Source: Flavobacterium sp. UBA5153 (lineage in GTDB: Bacteria > Bacteroidota > Bacteroidia > Flavobacteriales > Flavobacteriaceae). From it: a DNA stretch of 37,741 nt. A model generated the notes under the pieces. It did no database searches. It was not told where the DNA came from and was given only the letters and a program-made list of their open reading frames with translations. The position numbers were made by a program, and so were the translations under genes. Shown here piece after piece: positions 1 through 8,552 of the stretch. Where the stretch lies: assembly GCA_002413745.1 (NCBI GenBank), contig DHXP01000003.1:1-37741 (forward strand), in the 5' to 3' direction. Position 1 is the stretch's first letter. Each line of letters opens with the position of its first letter.

Positions 1-60
1 GCAAAATTTATGCTAGAAAACGATAACAATACCGGTAGTTATTTCAAATTAGTCCAATAA
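1..60 (+). CDS. Possible 3' end of an unidentified gene (partial)
   Basis: Frame 1 is open from the window edge and ends at the TAA at 58-60. It gives 19 residues ending in TGSYFKLVQ. The composition is protein-like, but the stretch is too short to assign to a family. If real, it is the C-terminus of a plus-strand gene that converges on the OmpA-family gene at 220-2157. It may also be chance, since a 60-base open stretch is weak evidence. The last bases of this frame lie inside an inverted repeat (49-58 with 104-113). Confidence 0.3.
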   Translation, partial: AKFMLENDNNTGSYFKLVQ

Positions 61-113
61 AAAGGGAACTAAATGAAATATACAGCGGCATTATACTATA
101 ACGATTGGACTAA
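49..113. repeat. Inverted repeat with 10-bp arms downstream of the partial gene
   Basis: TTAGTCCAAT at 49-58 is exactly complementary to ATTGGACTAA at 104-113, with 45 bases between the arms. No T-run follows on either strand, so it is not a canonical intrinsic terminator. It could be an mRNA 3'-end structure of the gene that ends at base 60. Confidence 0.4.
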
Positions 114-171
114 AATATACTAACCAATGGTATAACATATAGAAACTAGGATTTAATATCCGGTATAACCA

Positions 172-200
172 TAAAAAAGCCTTTCCAATCAGGAAAGGCT
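172..200 (-). terminator. Rho-independent terminator of the porP-ompA pair
   Basis: AGCCTTTCC (178-186) pairs with GGAAAGGCT (192-200) around a 5-base loop. On the minus strand the stem is followed directly by a T-run (complement of 173-177). It lies 20 bases beyond the stop codon of the OmpA-family gene and closes that transcription unit. Confidence 0.85.
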
Positions 201-219
201 CATTAATACAAAAGTATGT

Positions 220-2157
220 TTATTGCATCGAAATAACGATAAACTCACTACGCCTGTTAGCTTGATGTTCGGCTTCAGTACACTCTACGCCATCTGAACA
301 GTGATTTACCAGTTGGGTTTCTCCGTAGCCTTTGCTTGTTAATCGGCTTAGTTCTATACCGTTTTTAACTAACCAGTCCATAGTTGCTTTAGCTCTTCGA
401 TTAGACAAATTTTCATTGTATTGAGCTGACGAACGACTGTCAGTATACGACCTAACGTCGACTTTCATTGCTGGATATCGTTTCATTATGGCAACAATTT
501 TTTCGAGTTCAAAAGCGGCATCTTCCCGGATTAAAGACTTGTCTAAATCAAAATAAATAGTTGGAATATTAACTGCTTTGGCTAAATCAGTTCCAACTAC
601 AATTGGCTTGATGTGTTTCTCTAACGTCAGTGGCAAATCCGTTTTCCCTCTTGTATTGTCAATGTTAACATTCACTTCTTTAGTTTCGTAATCTTCTTTT
701 TCAGCTCTTACATAATACGTTTTACCACATTCTACTTCAAAATTATATTTTCCGTTTTCATCAGATAAGCATTCTTTCAGTGATTGGAATTTTTCGTCAA
801 ACAGGCTTACTTTCACACTTGAAAGTATTGCAGTCGTTTCTTGATCGGTGATAATTCCGGCCAATCCTTGTTCGCAAGCAAGTTTGTGTATTTCAGTAAA
901 CTTATAAATATCATCATAGCCCAAACCGCCCGTTCTATTTGAAGTAAAAAACCCCTTACGGTTTTTGTCTATCATAAAAGCAAAATCATCTTGTGGTCCA
1001 TTTACAGGAGCCCCTATATTTTGTACTTCTTTGAAAACGCCATCTTTTTCGATTTTGGCTACAAATATGTCCAACCCTCCGAGTCCTGGTCGACCATCAC
1101 TGGCAAAATACAGTTCGTTGTCTTCACTAATAAATGGGAAGGTTTCCCTGCCTTCGGTATTGATTGTAGGACCAAGATTTGTTGGAGTACCAAAACTACC
1201 ATCCTCGTTTACTGCTACTTTATACAAATCCGATTGCCCAAGTGTTCCTGGCATATCCGACGCAAAATACAATGTTTTTCCATCTGGGCTAAGGGCTGGA
1301 TGTGCCGTGCTATATTGATTGCTATCGAATGGCAATTCGGTCACATTCCCCCAAGTACCCCCTTCCAGAGTAGCTTTGTAAAGTTTTAACAAGGTCATTT
1401 TTTGGGCGTCTTCTCCTTTTTTTCCATCCAAAAAGTTGTTTCTGGTAAAGTACATCGTTTTGCCATCTTTGGTGAAAACCGGTGTAGATTCGTGGAATTT
1501 TGAATTTATTTTATTTCCAAAATGTTTGGGTTTACTTAACGTGCCATCTTCTTTTAGATCTGAAGCATAAAAATTTGTGAAGGATTGATTAGTCCAAGCG
1601 AACACCCTTTTGGAAATGCTTCCTGTATCTCGCGCCGAGGCAAATACTAGTTTATTTCCTAAAAACGAACCTCCATAATCCGAATACTCGGAATTGATTC
1701 CAGCATCGGCAATGGTGTAACGCCCAGAATTGGCCTTGATTTCTTCGAGGTAATTTTTATGTTTTTCGAACAATTTGGCTCTTAGGTCATTTCCCGATTT
1801 CGCGTTGAATTGTTGCAGCATTTTATCGGCTTTAGCATAATCGCCTGTCGCTTTTAAGGATTGTGCGTATCTATAATAATACTCTGGTTCTTGCTCTTGA
1901 TTCATTGCAAAAAGTTCTCCATACCATTTTGCCGCTTTTTCAAATCCGGCATTGAAATAATAGGCATTACCTAGCTTTTGAAACATTTTTTCATCTTTAT
2001 ACCCTTTTTCTGCCACACGTTCGTAAGTCGTGATTGCATCGACATAAGCATAATGGTCATACTGTTTATCAGCAACAGCCACTTTGTTTTTTTGTGAATA
2101 TCCTTGCAAGGCAATAATGCTCAAAAGTGTACTATAAACGAGAGTTTTAATTTTCAT
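220..2157 (-). CDS. OmpA-family outer-membrane lipid/peptidoglycan-linked protein with TPR and PD40 repeats (PorE/SprE-partner type)
   Basis: The 645-residue exported protein starts with a signal peptide (residues 1-21, ending in GYSQ). The order is: TPR-like helices (about 25-140), WD40-like PD40 beta-propeller repeats (about 155-420; motifs such as LSPDGKTLYFASD and ELYFASDGRPGLGG), a carboxypeptidase-regulatory-like beta-sandwich (about 430-510), and a C-terminal OmpA domain (about 530-645). The OmpA domain carries YTDSRSS, NLSNRRA and a final NRRSEF, the positions that usually hold the peptidoglycan diaminopimelate group. This architecture is typical of Bacteroidetes proteins encoded just after a PorP/SprF gene and associated with type IX secretion or gliding. 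The gene begins 11 bases after the porP-like stop codon, so the two are almost certainly co-transcribed. The specific cargo or role is inferred only from this family context. Confidence 0.9.
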   Translation of the reverse strand: MKIKTLVYSTLLSIIALQGYSQKNKVAVADKQYDHYAYVDAITTYERVAEKGYKDEKMFQKLGNAYYFNAGFEKAAKWYGELFAMNQEQEPEYYYRYAQSLKATGDYAKADKMLQQFNAKSGNDLRAKLFEKHKNYLEEIKANSGRYTIADAGINSEYSDYGGSFLGNKLVFASARDTGSISKRVFAWTNQSFTNFYASDLKEDGTLSKPKHFGNKINSKFHESTPVFTKDGKTMYFTRNNFLDGKKGEDAQKMTLLKLYKATLEGGTWGNVTELPFDSNQYSTAHPALSPDGKTLYFASDMPGTLGQSDLYKVAVNEDGSFGTPTNLGPTINTEGRETFPFISEDNELYFASDGRPGLGGLDIFVAKIEKDGVFKEVQNIGAPVNGPQDDFAFMIDKNRKGFFTSNRTGGLGYDDIYKFTEIHKLACEQGLAGIITDQETTAILSSVKVSLFDEKFQSLKECLSDENGKYNFEVECGKTYYVRAEKEDYETKEVNVNIDNTRGKTDLPLTLEKHIKPIVVGTDLAKAVNIPTIYFDLDKSLIREDAAFELEKIVAIMKRYPAMKVDVRSYTDSRSSAQYNENLSNRRAKATMDWLVKNGIELSRLTSKGYGETQLVNHCSDGVECTEAEHQANRRSEFIVISMQ

Positions 2158-2168
2158 GATAAGTGGTG

Positions 2169-3098
2169 TTAGAAGAATCTAGGAGATACTATTCTGTCAT
2201 TTTTCTTAAACAATTCATAGCGCAGGAATATCTCGTGTGAACCTGAGTTGTAATTTGCCAGTTTTGTGGTGTCGAAATCGTACGAATATCCTATAAACCA
2301 GGAATCACTGGCTTGAAAGCCGGCCAAAGCGCTTATTGCCGCATCCCATCTATAAGAAATTCCAGCTGTAAATTTTTGGTTTATCAAAAAATTTCCTGAT
2401 AAATCTATCTGCATTGGAGCACCTTGCACCATCTTGGCAAGCATCGACGGCTTAAATTTTACATCTTCATTCAAATCAAATATATGCCCTGCGATGAAAT
2501 AATAATGGATACGTTGAGTCTCTATAAAACTTGATGCATTATTATTCGCTGTCCCATCAAAATGTTTTGTTTCCAATAAATTGGGGGCCGATAATCCAAA
2601 ATAAGTATTATCCGAATGTAAATAGATTCCAACCCCTATGTTTGGCGAAAATTTATTGTCAATGTTATTCTGATATCTAGGATCTCCGGGATTGTAGGTA
2701 ATCAATCTTGAATAATCAACATTCAATAAATCAGCACTTGCTTTTAATCCAAAAGACAATTTGTAATTATCTGACATTGGAATAGTATAAGAGAAATCTG
2801 CGGCAATATTGTTCTCGGTCGATGGCCCTATTCTGTCGTTTACAATGGACAATCCCAAACCAAGATGGGTATCTTTGATTGGTGTATGAATTGAGAAAGT
2901 ATTCGTTACCGGCGCACCGTCAAGTCCTGTCCATTGGGCTCGATGTAAGGCAAATATGCTCATTGATTCTCTTGACCCTGCATACGCTGGATTGACGACA
3001 ATCGTGTTGTACATATATTGCGTATACTGTGCGTCTTGTTGGGCATAACTGACGCCTGATAAAAGCATTAAAACCAATACTGTTAATTTTGTTTTCAT
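2169..3098 (-). CDS. PorP/SprF family type IX secretion system outer-membrane protein
   Basis: The 309-residue protein has a signal peptide (residues 1-19, SYAQ end) followed by the family's N-terminal signature QDAQYTQYMYN...NPAYAGSRE and HRAQWTGLDGAP. The remainder alternates short polar and hydrophobic strands with an aromatic C-terminus, as in an outer-membrane beta-barrel. PorP/SprF proteins work with the type IX secretion system and help surface-attach particular adhesins (SprF with SprB). Here the gene is the first of a two-gene unit with the downstream OmpA-family gene. No adhesin gene lies upstream; queG comes next. The pair is therefore not next to an obvious cargo. Just upstream, the minus strand reads GATATTTG (complement of 3163-3170), one mismatch from a Bacteroidetes -7 element, with no clear -33 box. 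Confidence 0.92.
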   Translation of the reverse strand: MKTKLTVLVLMLLSGVSYAQQDAQYTQYMYNTIVVNPAYAGSRESMSIFALHRAQWTGLDGAPVTNTFSIHTPIKDTHLGLGLSIVNDRIGPSTENNIAADFSYTIPMSDNYKLSFGLKASADLLNVDYSRLITYNPGDPRYQNNIDNKFSPNIGVGIYLHSDNTYFGLSAPNLLETKHFDGTANNNASSFIETQRIHYYFIAGHIFDLNEDVKFKPSMLAKMVQGAPMQIDLSGNFLINQKFTAGISYRWDAAISALAGFQASDSWFIGYSYDFDTTKLANYNSGSHEIFLRYELFKKNDRIVSPRFF

Positions 3099-3378
3099 CT
3101 GTTTTTATTTATTATCTAGAGCGTTGCCAACTCTTCAGGGATTAAATTTATCGATTTATATACAAATATCGAGTTTTTTTTGTTAATATTTTCTTTATCC
3201 CTAAAAATATATTAGTAGGTTCCTTCTGATAATTCACCTTCATGATTAGATTATATGATATTCCTCTAAAGTCTTAGTCGGTGTTGTTGTAATTATCTCG
3301 TTTGAATACTAAAACAACGGAAATTATAATTTCGAACTTGGACAAATGGATAACCTTCCTGTATTCAATGTTTTAAAG

Positions 3379-4317
3379 TCATTTCAAAAAATCAACGTTC
3401 CGTTTCAAGCCCTCAAACTTGGCTCTTTTTAAAGGAGAGTTTTTGAAAATAGTTTTAAAAGTTTCTTCGGTGATTTCTTCCCAATCTTTTTTGGACATTG
3501 AAAGTAATTCTGTCCCGATAGCTGTCGGGATGGGATTGAAAAGCGGTTCATTATGTGCTTTCGAGAATCTGTTCCAAGGACAAACATCTTGACAAATATC
3601 GCATCCAAAAACCCAATCATTGAACTTTCCCTTCATTTCCTGATGAATATTTTCCTTGAGTTCAATTGTGAAATAAGAAATGCATTTGCTTCCATCAACG
3701 ATATATGGGGCTACAATTGCTTCGGTGGGACAGGCATCAATGCAAGCGGTGCAAGAGCCACAATGGTCGGTTGTTTTGTGGTCATATTCTAATTCGATAT
3801 CGACAATAAGTTCGGCGATGAAATAAAAAGAACCAACTTTTTGGGTAAGCAAATTGCTATTTTTTCCAATCCAACCCAAACCGCTTTTGGCAGCCCAAGC
3901 TTTATCGAGAACCGGGGCCGAATCTACAAAGGCTCTGCCAGAAACCTCTCCAATAGTCGATTGAATTGAAGTCAGTAATTCCTTGAGCTTTTCCTTGATT
4001 ACAAAATGATAATCTTGCCCATAGGCATATTTTGAAATTTTATAAGAATCCTGATTTTGAGTTTCCGAAGGAAAATAATTCAACAAAAGCGAAACAACAC
4101 TTTTGGCATCATCAACAAGCAAGGTTGGGTCTAACCTTTTGTCAAAATTGTTTTCCATATAGGACATTTGACCGTTCATTTGGTTTTTTAACCAGTTTTC
4201 CAATCTTGGTGCTTCATCTTCCAAAAATCCTGCTTTCGATATACCACAAGACAAAAACCCGAGGCGTTTGGCTTCGGATTTGATGAAATTAGTATGTTTT
4301 TCTTTGGTATTAATCAA
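3379..4317 (-). CDS. queG: Epoxyqueuosine reductase QueG
   Basis: The 312-residue cobalamin-dependent iron-sulfur enzyme performs the last step of queuosine tRNA modification, reducing epoxyqueuosine to queuosine. Two [4Fe-4S] cysteine sets are visible: [12 protein letters not shown] (C186, C189, C192, C196) and [11 protein letters not shown] (C239, C242, C246), with C212 between them. The segment [21 protein letters not shown] is the conserved catalytic/cobalamin-face region. The protein lacks the C-terminal HEAT repeats of some Firmicutes forms. Oddly, residues 262-270 (PIPTAIGTE) are encoded by a palindrome (3513-3530) that reads like an in-frame insertion just after the second Fe-S motif. 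The gene lies downstream of ruvB on the same strand, separated by a palindromic repeat. No terminator is seen after it. Confidence 0.95.
   Translation of the reverse strand: MINTKEKHTNFIKSEAKRLGFLSCGISKAGFLEDEAPRLENWLKNQMNGQMSYMENNFDKRLDPTLLVDDAKSVVSLLLNYFPSETQNQDSYKISKYAYGQDYHFVIKEKLKELLTSIQSTIGEVSGRAFVDSAPVLDKAWAAKSGLGWIGKNSNLLTQKVGSFYFIAELIVDIELEYDHKTTDHCGSCTACIDACPTEAIVAPYIVDGSKCISYFTIELKENIHQEMKGKFNDWVFGCDICQDVCPWNRFSKAHNEPLFNPIPTAIGTELLSMSKKDWEEITEETFKTIFKNSPLKRAKFEGLKRNVDFLK
3513..3530 (-). repeat. In-frame palindromic element inside queG
   Basis: The minus strand reads TCCCGACAGCTATCGGGA, an 18-base palindrome with one mismatched pair, followed by ACAGAA. It is read in phase as I-P-T-A-I-G-T-E. 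Two more copies lie in other genes at 27096-27113 and 30275-30292, with the same orientation and codon phase. Confidence 0.8.
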
Positions 4318-4369
4318 GATTCAAATTATTCCGTTTTAGGTTTGTTTTAAATGCAATATATCTCGTCAT

Positions 4370-4446
4370 TTTGTCATTCCGACGAAGGTGGAATCTCCGT
4401 GTGTTGCTCTCGTGTGTTGAGATTCCTCCTTCGTCGGAATGACAAA
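4370..4446. repeat. Intergenic palindromic repeat (REP/MITE-like), copy 1
   Basis: The arms start TTGTCATTCCGACGAAGG (from 4371) and end CCTTCGTCGGAATGACAA (to 4445). They are about 27 bases long with a single mismatch and enclose a 20-22 base centre containing TGTTGCTCTCG. The element fills most of the gap between ruvB and queG. A second, more diverged copy with the same central motif is at 17621-17695. No transposase gene is in either copy, so if mobile it would be non-autonomous. Confidence 0.85.
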
Positions 4447-4453
4447 TTTCTGA

Positions 4454-5476
4454 TTAAAACAATCCACCTTGAGCATTCAATTTAACTTTTCCTAAATGTT
4501 TATAAGCTTTTTCGGTAACTTCACGACCTCTTGGAGTTCGCATAATGAAGCCTTCCTGAATTAAAAACGGCTCATAAACTTCTTCTATCGTTTCGCTGCT
4601 TTCGGATACGGCGGTCGCCAATGTGGACAAACCTACCGGACCGCCTTTGAATTTATCGATAATCGTGTTTAGAATTTTATTGTCCATTTCGTCTAAACCA
4701 TGGGCATCCACATTCAATGCTTTTAGCGCATAGCGTGCAATTTCGATGTCGATGGTTCCGTTGCCTTTGATTTGCGCAAAATCTCGCACTCGACGCAATA
4801 GAGCATTGGCAATGCGAGGAGTTCCTCTGCTTCTGCCTGCAATTTCTATAGCTGCTTCAATGGAAATAGGCATTTTTAATATCGTGGCACTTCGTTCGAC
4901 AATTGTAGTCAAAAGTTCGGCGGTATAATATTGCAATCGGGATGAAATTCCAAAACGGGCTCTCATTGGAGCAGTCAGTAAACCAGAACGCGTAGTGGCA
5001 CCAATTAATGTGAACGGATTCAAATTGATTTGAACCGTTCTGGCATTTGGTCCCGATTCTATCATGATATCAATCTTGAAATCTTCCATTGCCGAATACA
5101 AATACTCTTCGACAATCGGGCTCAAACGATGGATTTCGTCAATAAACAAGACATCTCTTTCTTCGAGATTCGTCAACAAACCAGCTAAATCACCGGGTTT
5201 ATCCAAAACTGGACCAGAAGTAATTTTAATACCCACTTGCAATTCATTAGCCAAAATATTAGCCAAAGTAGTTTTGCCTAATCCCGGCGGTCCGTGAAAA
5301 AGGGTATGATCAAGTGCCTCGTTTCTTTGGTTTGCCGCTTGAACAAAAACTTTCAAGTTTTCCAGTATTTGTTCCTGTCCAGCAAAATCATCGAAAGATA
5401 ATGGTCTTAATTTTTTTTCAAGATCAAGTTCTTCGGGATTATAGCCGTTGGCTGTTGGGTCTAAATTTTCATTCAT
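4454..5476 (-). CDS. ruvB: Holliday junction branch-migration ATPase RuvB
   Basis: The 340-residue AAA+ motor has full family length. Walker A is [12 protein letters not shown] (about residues 63-74), Walker [10 protein letters not shown] (about 110-118), sensor 1 [18 protein letters not shown] with the arginine-finger region, and the C-terminal winged helix includes [21 protein letters not shown]. With RuvA and RuvC (not in this window) it drives branch migration of recombination intermediates. The start codon is only about 31 bases beyond the ctaD terminator stem. The minus strand reads TATATTTG (complement of 5481-5488) 5-12 bases before the ATG. A promoter there would give a leaderless or nearly leaderless mRNA. 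queG follows on the same strand. Confidence 0.97.
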   Translation of the reverse strand: MNENLDPTANGYNPEELDLEKKLRPLSFDDFAGQEQILENLKVFVQAANQRNEALDHTLFHGPPGLGKTTLANILANELQVGIKITSGPVLDKPGDLAGLLTNLEERDVLFIDEIHRLSPIVEEYLYSAMEDFKIDIMIESGPNARTVQINLNPFTLIGATTRSGLLTAPMRARFGISSRLQYYTAELLTTIVERSATILKMPISIEAAIEIAGRSRGTPRIANALLRRVRDFAQIKGNGTIDIEIARYALKALNVDAHGLDEMDNKILNTIIDKFKGGPVGLSTLATAVSESSETIEEVYEPFLIQEGFIMRTPRGREVTEKAYKHLGKVKLNAQGGLF

Positions 5477-5480
5477 TCTA

Positions 5481-5505
5481 CAAATATAACAAAGTTATAA
5501 GCAAA
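5481..5505 (-). promoter_or_regulatory. Candidate ruvB promoter, squeezed against the start codon
   Basis: The minus strand has TATATTTG (complement of 5481-5488), an exact match to the Bacteroidetes -7 consensus TAnnTTTG. A TTTG lies upstream (complement of 5502-5505), but the spacer is only 13 bases instead of the usual 17-21. Transcription would begin at about the ATG (5476). The -7 match is seen directly; the function is inferred and the -33 spacing is poor. Confidence 0.4.
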
Positions 5506-5506
5506 T

Positions 5507-5536
5507 AAAAATGCCTTTCAAATGGAAAGGCATTTT
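5507..5536 (-). terminator. Terminator of the act-cta respiratory operon
   Basis: AAAATGCCTTTC (5508-5519) pairs perfectly with GAAAGGCATTTT (5525-5536) around a 5-base loop, an AT-flanked 12-bp stem with T-rich ends in both directions. It lies 19 bases after the ctaD stop codon. Confidence 0.88.
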
Positions 5537-5554
5537 TATATAATTTAAAATATT

Positions 5555-7351
5555 TTAGTGATGTAAAATTTCTTCTCCTTCTTTCATTGGAACATTTTGG
5601 GGAATAAAATCTACCTCATATCCTGGTTTACTATAATCGTAAGGCCATCTGTAAACTTCCGGTATTGCTCCAGGCCAGTTTCCGTGAATATGTTCAACAG
5701 GAGCTGTCCACTCTAAAGTGTTAGATTTCCAAGGGTTTTGTACCGCTCTCTTCCCATAGAAAATACTAATAAAGAAGTTGTATAAAAATACCAATTGGAA
5801 AGCACCACCAATTAAGGCAAAAGTAGTTATAAGAACATTTACATTTTGCAAATCATCAAATAATGGAAAGTTTGTATTAGTATAATAACGTCTTGGTAAT
5901 CCGGCTAAACCAATAAAATGCATTGGAAAAAATACCCCATAAGCACAAACCGCTGTGACCCAAAAATGGATATAACCTAAATTTTTATTAAGCATTCTTC
6001 CGTACATCTTAGGAAACCAATGGTAAACACCCGCAAACATTCCGTAAAGAGCTGAAATACCCATCACTAAGTGAAAGTGAGCAATTACGAAGTAAGTATC
6101 GTGTACATTTATGTCTAAAGTACTGTCTCCAAGAATAATTCCGGTTAAACCTCCAGTAATAAATGTTGAAACCATTCCAATTGAAAACAACATCGCTGGG
6201 TTAAATTGTAAGTTCCCTTTCCATAAAGTAGTAATCCAGTTAAATGCTTTTACAGCTGATGGTATTGCAATCAACAAAGTTGTAAAGGTAAACACAGATC
6301 CTAAAAATGGATTCATTCCTGAAACAAACATATGGTGACCCCAAACAATAGTGGATAAAAATGCAATTGCTAAAACTGACATAATCATCGCTCTGTAACC
6401 AAAAATAGGTTTACGTGAATTAGTAGCCATAACTTCTGAGACAATTCCCATAGCAGGCAAAATCACGATATATACTTCAGGGTGACCTAAGAACCAGAAT
6501 AAGTGTTCGAACAATACTGGTGAACCCCCTTGATAATGCAAAACTTCACCAGCAATATATATATCAGACAAGAAGAAAGAAGTACCAAAACTTCTATCAA
6601 AAATCAATAATAAAGCCGCAGATAACAGTACCGGAAATGAAACAACACCAATAATGGCTGTAACAAAGAAAGTCCAGATAGTCAATGGAAGTCTTGTCAT
6701 TGACATCCCTTTAGTCCTTAAATTTATAACGGTTACGATATAATTTAATGAACCCATCAAGGACGAAGCAATAAATATAGCCATTGAAATCAACCATAAA
6801 GTCATACCCATACCTGATCCGGGAATTGCCTGTGGCAATGCGCTTAATGGCGGATATATTGTCCAACCGGCAGATGCTGGTCCTGCCTCAACAAATAAGG
6901 AACTTAACATGATAACTGCTGACAAGAAGAACAACCAATAGGATATCATATTCATGAATCCAGAAGCCATATCTCGGGCTCCAATTTGAAGTGGAATCAA
7001 TAAATTACTAAAAGTCCCACTTAATCCGGCCGTTAAAACAAAGAAAACCATTATGGTTCCATGGATTGTAACTAATGCTAAATAAATATCATTAGCCATC
7101 ACACCATTAGGAGCAAATTTATCACCTAACAAGACATTAAATATTTTGAAAGATTCCTCTGGCCAAGCCAATTGCATTCTAAAAAGCATTGACATACTTA
7201 CTCCAATAACTCCCATTATAATACCTGTAATCAAGTATTGTTTAGAAATCATTTTGTGATCAATACTAAAGATATATTTAGTTATAAACGTCTCTTTATG
7301 GTGATGCTCGTGTTCGTTTTCGTGTCCGTTATCGTGACCTTCTGCTGACAT
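5555..7351 (-). CDS. ctaD: Cytochrome c oxidase subunit I (aa3-type)
   Basis: The 598-residue, 12-helix catalytic subunit of the heme-copper oxidase reduces O2 to water and pumps protons. Ligands are all visible: H97 (HGTIMVFF) and H427 for the low-spin heme, H425 for heme a3, and CuB ligands H290, H339 and H340. Y294 in GHPEVY is the usual cross-linked tyrosine, and E292 marks an A-type D-channel. H417-D418 (VHDTYF) is the Mg/Mn-site pair. The N-terminus is unusually His/Glu-rich (HGHENEHEHHH from about residue 8). It is the last gene of the act-cta operon, 28 bases after ctaC and followed by a strong terminator. Genes for subunits III/IV and heme O synthase are not in the window. Confidence 0.97.
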   Translation of the reverse strand: MSAEGHDNGHENEHEHHHKETFITKYIFSIDHKMISKQYLITGIIMGVIGVSMSMLFRMQLAWPEESFKIFNVLLGDKFAPNGVMANDIYLALVTIHGTIMVFFVLTAGLSGTFSNLLIPLQIGARDMASGFMNMISYWLFFLSAVIMLSSLFVEAGPASAGWTIYPPLSALPQAIPGSGMGMTLWLISMAIFIASSLMGSLNYIVTVINLRTKGMSMTRLPLTIWTFFVTAIIGVVSFPVLLSAALLLIFDRSFGTSFFLSDIYIAGEVLHYQGGSPVLFEHLFWFLGHPEVYIVILPAMGIVSEVMATNSRKPIFGYRAMIMSVLAIAFLSTIVWGHHMFVSGMNPFLGSVFTFTTLLIAIPSAVKAFNWITTLWKGNLQFNPAMLFSIGMVSTFITGGLTGIILGDSTLDINVHDTYFVIAHFHLVMGISALYGMFAGVYHWFPKMYGRMLNKNLGYIHFWVTAVCAYGVFFPMHFIGLAGLPRRYYTNTNFPLFDDLQNVNVLITTFALIGGAFQLVFLYNFFISIFYGKRAVQNPWKSNTLEWTAPVEHIHGNWPGAIPEVYRWPYDYSKPGYEVDFIPQNVPMKEGEEILHH

Positions 7352-7379
7352 ATATGTTTACTTTAAATTTTCTTAATAA

Positions 7380-8534
7380 TTATTTCATAGCTATTTTGGC
7401 AATAGCTGCAGTATCCTTGGCTTTAATAGAATCTGTAGTCGTTCCATCTCCAACTGGTGCAGGCGTGTTAGCCGTTTTCACTTGTTGAACTAATGTAGTT
7501 TGTCCACTCAACCATTTTTTATAGTCTTCCGGAGTATCAACAATAACTTTCATTTGCATGTTGTAATGAGACGCACCACATATTTTATTACAAAGCAACA
7601 AATAATCAAAGGTATAAGGATCAAGAGCAACTTCCCCCTTTGCAACAAGTTCGATACTTTTCTTTGCTCTTATTGCATTAATATTAGCTACCTTTTCAAT
7701 CATATAGGGCAATTCTCTATATTCTACTGTAGTGTAAACAGGTTCGAAAGCAAATTCGGTAACCATCCCAGGAACACAGTTCATTTGGGCTCTAAAATGA
7801 GGAAAATAGGCAGAATGCAAAACATCCTGAGAACGCATTTTGAAATGAACTTTTTTCCCTTTTGGAATATGCAATTCGGAGACTACAATGTCATCCTGTG
7901 CATTTGGATCAGCTAGATCAACTCCAAGTGTATTTACACCTTCGATTAATCTGACATTTGCCTTACCAAGAACATTATCTGTACCAGAATATCTAGCAGT
8001 CCATTTGAATTGTTGCGCATATAATTCGATTACAACTGTATCTTCATCCTCATCGACAAACATAATATTTGTCCAGGCATAAAGTCCATAAAGGATTAAT
8101 CCCGCCAATACAACTGCTGGAATAACGCTCCAAACAGCTTCTAATTTATTGTTATCTGCAAAATATAATGCTTTCTGATTTTTTTTTCCTTTGTATTTGA
8201 ATGCAAAATAATAAAGTAACGCCTGAGTAATAGCTTGAACGATAAATATTAAAACCCATGTGATATTCATTAAACTGTCAACCTCGGCTCCATGCAACGA
8301 AGCCGGAGTATGCAATACTAAAGGTCCCCATTTAAACAATCCATAGATTGTAAAAATGTATATGAAGGCCAAAAAGCCAAACATTAAATAGCCTTGCACA
8401 TTATTATCATCGTCATTTGCAACCTGAGTATCATCATTATTTACTCCTACTTGAGTTAAATCAAATATCTTAGTCAACTGCCATAATGCAATAGCTAATA
8501 AAACTAAAACTATAATTATCAACAAACTTGTCAT
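7380..8534 (-). CDS. ctaC: Cytochrome c oxidase subunit II with CuA site
   Basis: The 384-residue protein has three hydrophobic helices (about 1-20, 48-66, 90-112) plus the helix at 133-158, and then a periplasmic cupredoxin domain. It receives electrons from c-type heme and passes them to subunit I. CuA ligands are H240 (VLHSAYFPHFRAQMNCVPG), C315, C319, H323 and M326 (CNKICGASHYNM). The position normally occupied by Glu between the two cysteines (CxExC) is K317, which is noteworthy. An extra segment of about 45 residues (about 266-312) lies between the cupredoxin core and the CuA loop. No cytochrome c domain is fused. It lies 18 bases after actF and directly before ctaD. Confidence 0.95.
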   Translation of the reverse strand: MTSLLIIIVLVLLAIALWQLTKIFDLTQVGVNNDDTQVANDDDNNVQGYLMFGFLAFIYIFTIYGLFKWGPLVLHTPASLHGAEVDSLMNITWVLIFIVQAITQALLYYFAFKYKGKKNQKALYFADNNKLEAVWSVIPAVVLAGLILYGLYAWTNIMFVDEDEDTVVIELYAQQFKWTARYSGTDNVLGKANVRLIEGVNTLGVDLADPNAQDDIVVSELHIPKGKKVHFKMRSQDVLHSAYFPHFRAQMNCVPGMVTEFAFEPVYTTVEYRELPYMIEKVANINAIRAKKSIELVAKGEVALDPYTFDYLLLCNKICGASHYNMQMKVIVDTPEDYKKWLSGQTTLVQQVKTANTPAPVGDGTTTDSIKAKDTAAIAKIAMK

Positions 8535-8552
8535 CTAATTTTTCTTTAAATA

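Noticed and set aside
965-1389. Two open frames of 117-132 codons antisense to the OmpA-family gene
   Set aside because: They are shadows of the PD40 repeat coding sequence with no recognisable protein features.
3099-3378. Possible small gene between porP and queG
   Set aside because: Only very short frames without plausible starts are present; the region is AT-rich non-coding sequence with a weak promoter candidate.
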